DNA of 64,000 nucleotides, from NCBI RefSeq assembly GCF_046156265.1, contig NZ_JAWDIR010000033.1, positions 372,001 to 436,000 of the forward strand, read 5' to 3'. This DNA is from CAMDHY01 sp046156265. GTDB lineage: Bacteria > Pseudomonadota > Alphaproteobacteria > Rhizobiales > Segnochrobactraceae. A program made the translations under genes and the position numbers. The notes below the pieces were generated by a model. That model was not told where the DNA came from, ran no database searches, and saw nothing but the letters and a program-made list of their open reading frames with translations. This document shows positions 36,900 to 45,111 of the stretch, piece by piece. Position 1 is the stretch's first letter. Every line of letters begins with the position of its first letter.

Positions 36900-37739
36900 A
36901 TGAGCGAAGCGCAACGCAGCGAGCCGTTGCCGGCGGGCGGGGCCGGCGACACCCTCGCGTCCGGCGAGCGCCGCCAGCGCATCCTGTCGCTGGTCCGGGC
37001 GCGCGACTTCGTGCGCATCCAGGACCTCTCCCGCCAACTCGGCGTCTCCGAGGTGACGATCCGCTCCGACGTCGACGCGCTCGCCCGCGACGGCGGCCTG
37101 AGACGCGTGCGCGGCGGCGTCATGCGCGTGCTGCAGACGGTGCCGGAGCTTCGCTACGAGGCGCGCAGCACAGACCGGCTCGCCGAGAAGAAGGCGATCG
37201 CCGCCGCCGCCGTGGCGATGCTGTCGGACGGCGACAGTGTCATCCTCGACGCCGGCACGACGACGATGGAGATCGCGCATGCGCTCGCCGACCGCACCGA
37301 CCTCACCGATCTCACGGTCTTCACCGCCGGCCTCAACGTCGCGCTGGCGCTGGAGAGGGCGATCCCGCGCATCCAGGTGATCGTCACCGGCGGGGCGCTC
37401 CGGCCGCAACAGCATTCGCTGGTGGAGCCCCTGTCGACGCTGGTGCTCGAGCGCATCCGTGCCGCGATCGGCTTCGTCGGCTGCAACGGCATCGACCCGT
37501 CGCTCGGCATCATGTGCATGAGCCTGCCGGATGCCGGGCTGAAGCAGGCGATCATCGCCGCCTCGCACCGCTCGATCATCGTCGCCGACGCGTCGAAGTT
37601 CTCGCAGACTTCGCTGGTCCGCTTCTGCCCCTTCGAGGAGATCGACATGGTCCTGACCGCCGGCACCCCGGATCCGGCCGCGGTGGGGCTTGTCGCGGAA
37701 GCCGGCGTGGAGGTGCGGGTGGCGGAGGCGGTGGGGTAG
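36900..37739 (+). CDS. DeoR/GlpR family transcriptional regulator
   Basis: 279 aa, start at ATG 36900 after GGAGGGG; an upstream GTG frame is not used. The N-terminal winged helix contains ERRQRILSLVRARDFVRIQD, then LSRQLGVSEVTIRSDVDALA and RRVRGG, the DeoR signature. The sugar-phosphate-binding domain has DAGTTTMEIAHAL, VTGGALRPQQHSLVEPL and FVGCNGID. It is divergent from the aldolase-kinase-transporter operon and most likely represses it in the absence of the sugar phosphate. Confidence 0.93.
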   Translation: MSEAQRSEPLPAGGAGDTLASGERRQRILSLVRARDFVRIQDLSRQLGVSEVTIRSDVDALARDGGLRRVRGGVMRVLQTVPELRYEARSTDRLAEKKAIAAAAVAMLSDGDSVILDAGTTTMEIAHALADRTDLTDLTVFTAGLNVALALERAIPRIQVIVTGGALRPQQHSLVEPLSTLVLERIRAAIGFVGCNGIDPSLGIMCMSLPDAGLKQAIIAASHRSIIVADASKFSQTSLVRFCPFEEIDMVLTAGTPDPAAVGLVAEAGVEVRVAEAVG

Positions 37740-37825
37740 GGGGGTCGGGATTTTCCGAAACTACCCGCGGTCAATCGACCGGCTGGCACCACCCCGAAGG
37801 CAATTTTTGCTGGGTCAATGCTCTG

Positions 37826-37852
37826 CCACCCTCCCCCTCCAGGGGAGGGTGG
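37826..37852. repeat. Intergenic hairpin (Rhizobiales-type palindrome)
   Basis: CCACCCTCCCC and GGGGAGGGTGG form an 11-bp perfect stem around CTCCA. A second inverted pair, GTCATC/GATGAC, lies 30 bp further (37883-37912). Both resemble intergenic palindromes at 46309 and 59464 in this window. Could also end transcription of the DeoR gene, but there is no T-run. Confidence 0.6.
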
Positions 37853-37924
37853 ATCACCTTACCGCGCCCGCTCCATCCGCGCCGTCATCACCCGGCTCGC
37901 CCCGGCGATGACGGACGGAGGTTC

Positions 37925-38254
37925 TTAGCCGAGCGCCTGCTGCAGTGCTTTCGCCACCCATTTGTTGAGACTGACGCCGTCACGTTTGGCGGCGACTGCC
38001 GCTGCACGGTGCAGGTCGGGCTCGGTGCGGACAACGAAGCGACCGGAGAACGGACGCTCAGGCGCTTCGCCTCGGGAGGCACAGAAGTCGAGATAGTCGT
38101 CGACGCTGTCGGCCAACGCAGCCTGCAATTCCTCGACCGAACGGCCCTCAAAGGTCACCACATCCCGCAGACCGACGAGTTCGCCATGGAAGCACCCTGC
38201 ATCGGCATCGAACTCGAAGATCGCCTCGTAGCCTTTGTAGTTCATGGTGTTCAT
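37925..38254 (-). CDS. hicB: HicB family antitoxin
   Basis: 109 aa. The N-terminal partial RNase-H fold is MNYKGYEAIFEFDADAGCFH with GELVGLRDVVTFEGRSVEEL; the C-terminal ribbon-helix-helix is RTEPDLHRAAAVAAKRDGVS, then LNKWVAKALQQAL. It neutralises the HicA toxin encoded immediately upstream with a 4-nt overlap and should repress its own promoter. The long form with both domains is complete. Confidence 0.92.
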   Translation of the reverse strand: MNTMNYKGYEAIFEFDADAGCFHGELVGLRDVVTFEGRSVEELQAALADSVDDYLDFCASRGEAPERPFSGRFVVRTEPDLHRAAAVAAKRDGVSLNKWVAKALQQALG

Positions 38255-38511
38255 GGCTTGATCCCTGCCTCCGCGAGGAAGCGGCGCACCGATTTCAGCG
38301 CGCCCTTGTCCGTCTCCTTACGTGGATGCGGTCGATGAAAAACCGCTCTCACGCCCTTTAGCGCGACGCGCATTCGCGACCCACGGCCTTCCGTAACCTC
38401 GCCTCCGAGCGCGATGAGAAGGGCCTCGACATCGCGCCATGCGACATCCGCGCGGACAGGCTCCGCAAAGATCGCCGAGAGGGTCGCACGATGTCGACCA
38501 GCGAGGCTCAT
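38251..38511 (-). CDS. hicA: HicA family toxin (mRNA interferase)
   Basis: 86 aa, dsRNA-binding-like fold. The catalytic histidine is in FHRPHPRKETDK (His62), followed by GALKSVRRFLAEAGI, the family C-terminus. WRDVEALLIALGGEVTEGRG is the usual N-terminal part, preceded by about 25 extra residues. An AT-rich patch upstream of the ATG is a likely promoter. Toxin first, antitoxin second, overlapping by 4 nt. The module lies between the sugar operon's regulator and the lyxose isomerase. Confidence 0.9.
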   Translation of the reverse strand: MSLAGRHRATLSAIFAEPVRADVAWRDVEALLIALGGEVTEGRGSRMRVALKGVRAVFHRPHPRKETDKGALKSVRRFLAEAGIKP

Positions 38512-38546
38512 AACAATCTAGTATCAGAAAATAACATCACAAGCAC

Positions 38547-39236
38547 TCAGGCAGCGCCCAGCACCCCATACTCGCTGACCAGCAGGCGCCGGGAGGGCAC
38601 GTCCTCCTCGATCAACGGGAAGCGGGCGACGGGTTCGGCGAAGACGTTGTCCGTCACGTCGTCGTTGACGGTCGAGACCTCGCCGACGAAGACGTCGCCG
38701 CCCTCGCCCCAGAAGGCGTGCCAGACGCCGGGAACAAGCGTGACGCTCTCGCCCGGGCCGAGGCGGATGATGTCGCCGCCGGACAGCCGCCGCTCGAAGC
38801 CATCGGTCTCGACCGTGACCGGCACAGCGCGGTCGACCCGGCCGGCGGCGTCGCTGCCCATCAGCTTGATGGCGAGCGTGCCGCCACCGCGGTTGATGAT
38901 GTCCTCGGTCTTGGTGACGTGGGTGTGCATCGGCGTCAGTTGGCTGTCGCGGACGATCATCGCCTTCTCGGCGTAGACGCGGCCGCCGCCGGCCTTGAGG
39001 TCGGACAGGCTGCCGTTGCGGACGGTGAACAGCAGCAGGCCGCACTTGCCGAAGTCGCCGCGGCCGTAATCGGTGACGTCCCAGCCGAGCCGGCCGGATA
39101 GCAGCCGCCCGGCCTCGCCGCGGCGCTTCCGCCATTCGTCCGGTGTCCACCAGGCGAACGGCGGCAGCTTCTGGCCGTGGCGGTCGAAGAAGGCTTCGGC
39201 CTCCTCCAGGATGCGGTTGATCTCGGAACGCTTCAC
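38547..39236 (-). CDS. D-lyxose ketol-isomerase
   Basis: 229-aa cupin-fold isomerase of the D-lyxose/D-mannose isomerase family, converting D-lyxose to D-xylulose (or mannose to fructose). GTG 39236 with GGAG 8 nt upstream is the start, giving the family N-terminus KRSEINRILEEAEAFFDRHG. Metal ligands are in LTPMHTHVTKTEDIINRGGG (two His, Glu) and VPGVWHAFWGEGGD (His). It probably supplies the ketose for the LyxK-like kinase, although HicAB and the regulator gene lie in between. Confidence 0.92.
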   Translation of the reverse strand: MKRSEINRILEEAEAFFDRHGQKLPPFAWWTPDEWRKRRGEAGRLLSGRLGWDVTDYGRGDFGKCGLLLFTVRNGSLSDLKAGGGRVYAEKAMIVRDSQLTPMHTHVTKTEDIINRGGGTLAIKLMGSDAAGRVDRAVPVTVETDGFERRLSGGDIIRLGPGESVTLVPGVWHAFWGEGGDVFVGEVSTVNDDVTDNVFAEPVARFPLIEEDVPSRRLLVSEYGVLGAA

Positions 39237-39381
39237 CTGACGTCTCCCGGGCGCCGTTGGTCGGTCTCGCACCAGCTTTTCCCGACGGCGTGCGGCGCGC
39301 AAGCCACATCGGCCGGCTTGACAGCACGGCGGGGGCGCCGCAATCCGACCGACCGGGACGGCTGCCGGGGCGAACGGGACT

Positions 39382-40230
39382 ATGGGAGACACGGACAATC
39401 GGCCGATCATCGTCGGCGGGTCGGGGGGATCGGGCACCCGGGCGCTGGCGGAGTTTCTATACCGCAACGGAGTCGACCTGCCGCGCGACCGCACCGTGGC
39501 CAACGACTGTCGCCGCTTCACGGAATTCCTCCGCCAATGGGTAGAACCGGTGCTGACGGCCATCCGCCGGGTCGACTACCGCGCCGAGGACCTGCCCGAA
39601 AGCCTGCGCCGGCCGATGTCGGACCATCTCACGACGACGCTTGAAGCGATGCGCGCCAGCCTCCAACACGAGGGCAAGCCGCGCTGGGGCTGGAAGTGCC
39701 CGCGCACGGTGTTCGTGCTGCCGGTGATCGCCGAGCGCTTCCCGGATCTCGTTTTCGTCCATCTGGTCCGCGACGGCCGGGACATGCTGTCGTCGAAGAA
39801 CGACAACCAGGCCCGGCGCTTCTCCGGCCTGCTCACCGGCCTCGCCCATGAGGCCGATCCGGCGGTCGCGATCGCCGCCACCTGGACGCGCGTCAATCTC
39901 GGCCTCGCCCGCTACGGCGAGGCGGTGCTCGGCCCCCGCTATCTGCGCCTTCGCTACGAGGACCTGTGCGGGGCCGACGGCGACGCCCGCCGCGCCGTGC
40001 TCGACCGCCTCGGCCTGCCGACCCGCAAGCTCAACGGCATCTTCGAGGCCTCGAGCCGTGCCGACGCGTGGCGCCGCGAGGATCCGCGCGCCGTCGCCAG
40101 CGCGCATCGCGCCCTGGCGCCCGGCCTCTCGGCGTTCGGCTACATCGACGCGGCCGAGGCGGCGGCGCTGGAGGATGGAGCCGATGCGGCCGGCGCTCAG
40201 CCGCCGTCGAGGGTCATCAGCGGGGCGTAG
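39382..40230 (+). CDS. Sulfotransferase family protein
   Basis: 282 aa. The 5'-phosphosulfate loop is VGGSGGSGTRALAEFLYRNG near the N-terminus, and the 3'-phosphate motif is FVHLVRDGRDMLSSK near residue 135. The WGWKCPRT stretch is typical of bacterial sulfotransferases acting on sugars or lipids. Acceptor unknown. Divergent from the lyxose isomerase; its last 34 bases overlap the end of the convergent amidase gene. Confidence 0.85.
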   Translation: MGDTDNRPIIVGGSGGSGTRALAEFLYRNGVDLPRDRTVANDCRRFTEFLRQWVEPVLTAIRRVDYRAEDLPESLRRPMSDHLTTTLEAMRASLQHEGKPRWGWKCPRTVFVLPVIAERFPDLVFVHLVRDGRDMLSSKNDNQARRFSGLLTGLAHEADPAVAIAATWTRVNLGLARYGEAVLGPRYLRLRYEDLCGADGDARRAVLDRLGLPTRKLNGIFEASSRADAWRREDPRAVASAHRALAPGLSAFGYIDAAEAAALEDGADAAGAQPPSRVISGA

Positions 40231-41084
40231 AGGTCGGGGCGGCGGTCGCGGAAGAGGCCCCAGCCGGCGCGCTGGGCGGCGATGGCATCGAGGTCGAAGG
40301 TCGCCGTCAGCACCGCCTCGCCGCTGCGCTCGGCGCAGGCGAGCATCTCGCCGGTGGGGCCGGCGATGAAGGACGAGCCGTAGAAGGTGATCTCTGTGCC
40401 GTCGGGCCCGCGCTCGCTGCCGACGCGGTTCGCCGCCGCGATGGGTGTGAGGTTTGCCGCCGCGTGGCCGCGCATCACCATCTGCCAGTGGTCGCGGCTG
40501 TCGATCGTGGGGTCCGGCGGCTCGGAACCAATCGCGGTCGGATAGAGGATGAGCTCCGCCCCCTTCAGCGCCATCGCCCTGGCTGCTTCCGGGAACCACT
40601 GGTCCCAGCAGATGCCGATGCCGATCCGGCCGAAGCGGGTGTCGAAGGCCCGGAAGCCGGTATCGCCGGGGCTGAAGTAGTACTTCTCCTGGTAGCCGAC
40701 GCCGTCCGGGATGTGGCTCTTGCGGTAGCGCCCGGCCTCGCGCCCGTCGGCGTCGAGGAGCACGACCGAGTTGAAGTAGGCTCGGTTCGCCTTCTCGAAG
40801 ACACTGACCGGGATCACCACGCCGAGTTCGGCGGCGAGCTTTGCGAAATGCGCGACCGTCGGGTGGCCGTCGAGCGGGCGGGCGCGGGCGAACTCGCCCG
40901 GCCGCTGCTCGCAGCAGAAATAGAGGCCCTCGAACAGTTCCTGCACGAGCACGACGTTGGCGCCCGCGGCGGCGGCCGCCCGCACCAGCCGCTCGGCGGT
41001 GGCGACGTTCTCGGCGATGTCGTCCGTGCAGGCGAACTGCACGACGCCGAGGGTGACGTGACGACCGGTGACCGTGCGCGCCAT
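40197..41084 (-). CDS. aguB: N-carbamoylputrescine amidase
   Basis: 295-aa nitrilase-superfamily enzyme that hydrolyses N-carbamoylputrescine to putrescine, CO2 and ammonia. Catalytic triad: Glu in LVQELFEGLYFCCEQ, Lys in GRYRKSHIPDG, Cys in IGICWDQWFPEAAR. The family segment GYQEKYYFSPGDTGF is present. The ATG shares its first base with the stop of the upstream deacetylase (TGATG), so both are in the polyamine operon. No agmatine deiminase gene is visible. Confidence 0.93.
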   Translation of the reverse strand: MARTVTGRHVTLGVVQFACTDDIAENVATAERLVRAAAAAGANVVLVQELFEGLYFCCEQRPGEFARARPLDGHPTVAHFAKLAAELGVVIPVSVFEKANRAYFNSVVLLDADGREAGRYRKSHIPDGVGYQEKYYFSPGDTGFRAFDTRFGRIGIGICWDQWFPEAARAMALKGAELILYPTAIGSEPPDPTIDSRDHWQMVMRGHAAANLTPIAAANRVGSERGPDGTEITFYGSSFIAGPTGEMLACAERSGEAVLTATFDLDAIAAQRAGWGLFRDRRPDLYAPLMTLDGG

Positions 41085-42115
41085 CAGCGGTCCTCGAAGC
41101 CGGCGAGCACGCCGACGGCGTTGACGCCGATCTCGGCCACCGCGTAGCCGCCCTCCATGACGAAGAGCGTCGGCAGCCCGAGGGCGGCGATGCGGGCGCC
41201 CATGCGCGGATAGTCCTCCGTCCGGAGCTTGAAGTGGCTGATCGGGTCCTTCTCGAAGGTGTCGACGCCGAGCGACACCACCACCACGTCCGGCGCGTAG
41301 GCCGCGACCTTGTTGCAGGCGTCGTCCAGCGCCGCGCCCCAGGCGGCGTAGGTGGTGCCGAAGGGGAGGGGATAGTTGACGTTGAAGCCCTCGCCGGCGC
41401 CGGCGCCACGCTCGTCGGCGTGGCCGAGGAAGAACGGGTACTCGGTCAGCGGGTCGCCGTGGATGTTCAGCACCATCACGTCGGCGCGGTCGTAGAAGAT
41501 CTCCTGGGTGCCGTTGCCGTGGTGATAGTCGACGTCGAGCACGGCGACGCGGGCCGCCCCCTGGTCGCTGAACCACTGCGCCGCCACGGCCGCGTTGTTG
41601 ATGAAGCAGTAGCCGCCCATGAAGGCGGACCCGGCGTGGTGGCCGGGCGGCCGGCAGAGGGCGAAGGCCGAGCGCTCGCCCTCCTTGACGAGGGTCGCCG
41701 CTGTCAGCGCGCAGTCGAGCGAGCCTTGGACCGCGGCCCACGTTCCGGCGACGATCGGCGCGCCGGCGTCCAGCGAATAGTAGCCGAGCAGGCCGTCGAT
41801 GCAGGCCGGCGGCACGTCGCGCCGGAGGCCCGGCACCGGCCAGCACATCGGCAGCGCCGCGGTGTGGCGGTCGGTCGCCGCCCACATCTCCCACGCCCGC
41901 GACAGGAACTCGAGATAGCCGGCATCGTGGACCCGGTGCGCTGCGGCGAGGCCGTGCGGATCGGGTGGCAGGATCGGGCCGAGCGCCACCGCCTCGACGC
42001 GGGCGCGGATGTATTCCGCCCGGACCGGCTTCTCGAAGCCCGGCGTCATCACGCCGCCGGCGACCTCGAAGTAGCCGGTGTGGCCGAGATGGGCGGTGGA
42101 ATAGATCGTCTTCAT
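41084..42115 (-). CDS. Histone deacetylase family protein, acetylpolyamine amidohydrolase type
   Basis: 343-aa zinc hydrolase removing acetyl from polyamines. Zinc and active-site residues: double His in RPPGHHAGSAFMGGYCFINN, Asp-His in VLDVDYHHGNGTQEIFY and Asp in SLGVDTFEKDP; the loop before MEGGYAVAEIG ends the fold. MKTIYSTAHLGHT is the family N-terminus. It lies between the polyamine binding-protein gene and aguB on the same strand, supporting use of acetylated polyamines. Confidence 0.92.
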   Translation of the reverse strand: MKTIYSTAHLGHTGYFEVAGGVMTPGFEKPVRAEYIRARVEAVALGPILPPDPHGLAAAHRVHDAGYLEFLSRAWEMWAATDRHTAALPMCWPVPGLRRDVPPACIDGLLGYYSLDAGAPIVAGTWAAVQGSLDCALTAATLVKEGERSAFALCRPPGHHAGSAFMGGYCFINNAAVAAQWFSDQGAARVAVLDVDYHHGNGTQEIFYDRADVMVLNIHGDPLTEYPFFLGHADERGAGAGEGFNVNYPLPFGTTYAAWGAALDDACNKVAAYAPDVVVVSLGVDTFEKDPISHFKLRTEDYPRMGARIAALGLPTLFVMEGGYAVAEIGVNAVGVLAGFEDR

Positions 42116-42241
42116 GGAAACGCACGCCTCTCACAGGAAAAGGGTCTCCTCCCCCGCGGAGCGGGAGAGGACGGCCGCCCCGTGGGGCGGCAGGTGGTGG
42201 GGATGCGCCGGTGAGGGATCACCCTTGGCCGGCGCCGCGCC

Positions 42242-43291
42242 TCATTTCTTCAGGCGCGTCCAGACGCGGTCCATCAGCTGGATCGCCTCCTCGGAGCAGG
42301 CGGGCGTGAACACCACCTTGAGGTCGGCCGGCGGCGACAGCTCCGGCGCGTCCTTCATCGAGGCTTCGAAGAACTCTTCGCTGCCCACCACCGCGTTGGA
42401 ATACTTGGTGAAGTTCGACTGCAGCGCCATGTTCTCCGGCTGCATGATGAAGCTCACGAACTTGCGGGCGTTCTCCGGGTTCTTGGCGCCGGTGGGCACC
42501 ACGACGTTGTCCATCCAGCCGACGACGCCCTCCTTCGGATAGACGTACTTCACCGCCGGATTGAGCTCGCGCGAGCGCATCGCCGCGCCGTTCCACTGCT
42601 GGTGGACGACGGTCTCCCCGGTCGCCTGGCGCTCGATGATGCCGTCGGAATTATAGAGCTTCACCGCCGGCGCCTGGGCGGTGAGGAGGTCCTGGACCTT
42701 CTTCATGTTGGCCGTGTCGGTCTGGCAGGGCGGCATGTCGAGATAGACCTGGGCGAGGCTCATCACCTCGGAGGGCGAGTTGAACATGCCGACCTTGCCG
42801 GCGAGCTCCGGCGGCGGCTCGAACAGCACCGACAGGCTGTCGGTCGGGCCCTTGTAGGCGTCGGTGTTCACCGAATAGGAGGTCGTGCCCCAGTTCCACG
42901 GGATCGAATAGGCGTTCTCAGGATCCCACACCGGCTTCACCCAGCGCGGATCGAGGTTGGAGAAGCCCGCGAGGGTGGGCGCATCGATCTTCTCGACGAG
43001 GCCTTCGCTCGAAAAGATCGGCACGAAGTCGGAGGAGACGACGGCGATGTCGTAGCCGGCCGAGCCCGACTTCAGCTTGGCGAGGAGCGTCTCGTTCGAA
43101 TCGTAGGTGTCCAGCGTCACCTTGATGCCGGTCTCCTTCTCGAACTTCGCGATCAGCTCCGGCGACGTGTAGTCGGTCCAGTTGTAGATGAAGAGATCGC
43201 CCTCGGCGCGCGCGGTGCCGGCGGCGAGCGTCAGGGCAAAGGCGAGCGCCGTGCCCTTCAGGGTCTTTCGGTTCAGGGTTTTGGACTTCAT
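42242..43291 (-). CDS. Polyamine ABC transporter substrate-binding protein (PotD/PotF-like)
   Basis: 349-aa periplasmic binding protein. The signal peptide (KGTALAFALTLAAGTARA|EG) ends near residue 27. LFIYNWTDYTSPELIAKFEK and YDSNETLLAKLKSGSAGYDI are the classic PotD/PotF pattern. Start ATG 43291 follows GGGGAA; a second ATG 15 nt upstream is possible. It follows the permease genes and precedes the two amidohydrolases. Confidence 0.92.
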   Translation of the reverse strand: MKSKTLNRKTLKGTALAFALTLAAGTARAEGDLFIYNWTDYTSPELIAKFEKETGIKVTLDTYDSNETLLAKLKSGSAGYDIAVVSSDFVPIFSSEGLVEKIDAPTLAGFSNLDPRWVKPVWDPENAYSIPWNWGTTSYSVNTDAYKGPTDSLSVLFEPPPELAGKVGMFNSPSEVMSLAQVYLDMPPCQTDTANMKKVQDLLTAQAPAVKLYNSDGIIERQATGETVVHQQWNGAAMRSRELNPAVKYVYPKEGVVGWMDNVVVPTGAKNPENARKFVSFIMQPENMALQSNFTKYSNAVVGSEEFFEASMKDAPELSPPADLKVVFTPACSEEAIQLMDRVWTRLKK

Positions 43292-43389
43292 GGTGCCGTT
43301 CCCCATCCTATGGATCATCGTTGCGTCCGAACTTCGCTGCGTTCGAATTCCCTGTCGCGCCGCGTGCGCCTTGCCCGTGCGGGTCGCCG

Positions 43390-44202
43390 TCAGTGGCCCA
43401 CCCTGCCGCCCCGCCGCATCACCAGATAGGCGGCGAGCACCACACCCACGGAAAGGGCGAGCAGCAGCGTCGCCGCCGCATTGGCCTCCGGCGTCACGCC
43501 GAGACGGAGCATACCGTAGAGGTAGACGGGAAGGGTCGTCGAGCCGGCTTCCGCCACCATCAGCGTGATCAGGAAATCGTCGAGCGAGACGATGAAGGCG
43601 AGCATGGCGCCGGCGACGATGCCGGGCATGAGCAGCGGCAGTGTCACCCGCAGGAAGACCTGGCGCCAGTCGGCATAGAGGTCGCGGGCGGCGTCCTCGA
43701 CGTCGCGCGGCATGTCGCGCAGCCGCGCCCGGATCGGCAGCAGCGCGAACGGGATGCAGAAAACGATGTGGGCGATCGCGACGTTGGCGATGCCGAGGCG
43801 GAGCCCGATCGTCGAGAAGAACACGAGGGTGGCGATCGCGGTGACGATCTCCGGCACGACCAGCGGCAGCGCCATCAGCGATTCCGCCGCCGGCTTGCCG
43901 AAGAAGGCGCGGCCGCGCTCGAGCGCGATCGCGGCCGGCACGGCGAGCGCGGTGGCCACGACCGTCGCCGAGACGGCCACCGTGATCGAGTTCCACCCGG
44001 CCCGGCGGAGGTCGGAGTTGGCGAGCGCCTTCTCGAACCACTGCAGCGAGAAGCCGCCCCACACCATCGCGAGGTTCGACGCATTGAAGGCATACGCGAC
44101 GAGCACCACCAGGGGTGCGTAGAGGAAGACCAGCACCAGCACCGTCAACGTGCCGAGCCCCGGCGTCGCCCGCCAGTCGAAGCCCTTGGCTCCCCGCTTC
44201 AT
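43390..44202 (-). CDS. Polyamine ABC transporter permease (PotC/PotI-like)
   Basis: 270-aa inner-membrane permease, six helices. LVVLVAYAFNAS, GWNSITVAVSATVVATALAV and the EAA loop (DVEDAARDLYADWRQVFLRV) are visible, followed by IVAGAMLAFIVSLDDFLITL. ATG overlaps the upstream permease stop by 4 nt. Forms the channel with the PotB/H-like subunit. Confidence 0.93.
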   Translation of the reverse strand: MKRGAKGFDWRATPGLGTLTVLVLVFLYAPLVVLVAYAFNASNLAMVWGGFSLQWFEKALANSDLRRAGWNSITVAVSATVVATALAVPAAIALERGRAFFGKPAAESLMALPLVVPEIVTAIATLVFFSTIGLRLGIANVAIAHIVFCIPFALLPIRARLRDMPRDVEDAARDLYADWRQVFLRVTLPLLMPGIVAGAMLAFIVSLDDFLITLMVAEAGSTTLPVYLYGMLRLGVTPEANAAATLLLALSVGVVLAAYLVMRRGGRVGH

Positions 44203-45080
44203 GGCGCCACCTGCCCGGCCCGCCGTCGCGCGGCGATGACGAGCGCGACCAGCACGAAGGCCATCAGGATCATCGCGGCTGCCGCACCGAACGGCCAGTT
44301 GCGCGACGAGGTGAACTGCAGGTGGATCAGACTGCCGATCATCAGCTTGCGGCCGCCGCCGAGGAGGTCCGGCGCCAGGAAGGCGCCGAGCGCCGGCACG
44401 AAGACGAGGATGGTGCCGGCGGCGACCCCGGCCTTCGCGAGTGGCCAGACGACGTAGCGGAAGGCGGCCCAGCGGCCGGCGTAGAGATCGTGCGCCGCCT
44501 CCACCAGCCGCGGGTCGAGGCGCTCGAGCGTCGCGTAGATCGGCAGCACCATGAACGGCAGGAAGGAGTAGACGAGCCCGAGCAGGATCGCCTCGTTCGA
44601 ATAGAGGAAGGTGATCGGCTCGCTCGTCACGCCGGTGCCGATCAGCGCCGCGTTGACGAGCCCCTGGTCGCGCAGGATCAGCACCCAGCAATAGGTGCGG
44701 ATCAGGAGGTTGGTCCAGAACGGGATGGTGATGGCGAGGACCAGCAGGTCGCGGGTCGCCTTGTCCCGGCAGGCCATGAACCAGGCGACCGGCAGGCCGA
44801 TCAGCACCGAGAGCACCGTCGTTGCGGCGGCGAGTGCAATCGAGCGGGCGAAGATGACGAGGTAGGTGTCGTCGAAGATCAGGCTGTCGTCGAGGTCGCG
44901 CTCGAACAGGAAGCGGACATAGGCCTCCCCCGTCACCGGCAGGCGGACGCCGCCATAGGCCCCGGCGGTGAGGAAGGAATAGGCGCCGGCGATCAGCATC
45001 GGCGCGACCATGAAGACGAGGATGACGCCGAGCGCGGGCGCCAGCAGCGGCAGCGTGCGGACGCGTGCCGTGCCGCTCAT
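44199..45080 (-). CDS. Polyamine ABC transporter permease (PotB/PotH-like)
   Basis: 293-aa permease, six helices. RTLPLLAPALGVILVFMVAP is the first helix; ITIPFWTNLLIRTYCWVLIL and the EAA loop LVEAAHDLYAGRWAAFRYVV follow. Start at ATG 45080; the long upstream extension in the same frame is not used. 31 bp downstream of the ATPase gene. Confidence 0.92.
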   Translation of the reverse strand: MSGTARVRTLPLLAPALGVILVFMVAPMLIAGAYSFLTAGAYGGVRLPVTGEAYVRFLFERDLDDSLIFDDTYLVIFARSIALAAATTVLSVLIGLPVAWFMACRDKATRDLLVLAITIPFWTNLLIRTYCWVLILRDQGLVNAALIGTGVTSEPITFLYSNEAILLGLVYSFLPFMVLPIYATLERLDPRLVEAAHDLYAGRWAAFRYVVWPLAKAGVAAGTILVFVPALGAFLAPDLLGGGRKLMIGSLIHLQFTSSRNWPFGAAAAMILMAFVLVALVIAARRRAGQVAP

Positions 45081-45111
45081 CGCGCCGTCCCAGGATCGCG
45101 CGCCGGAGCGG

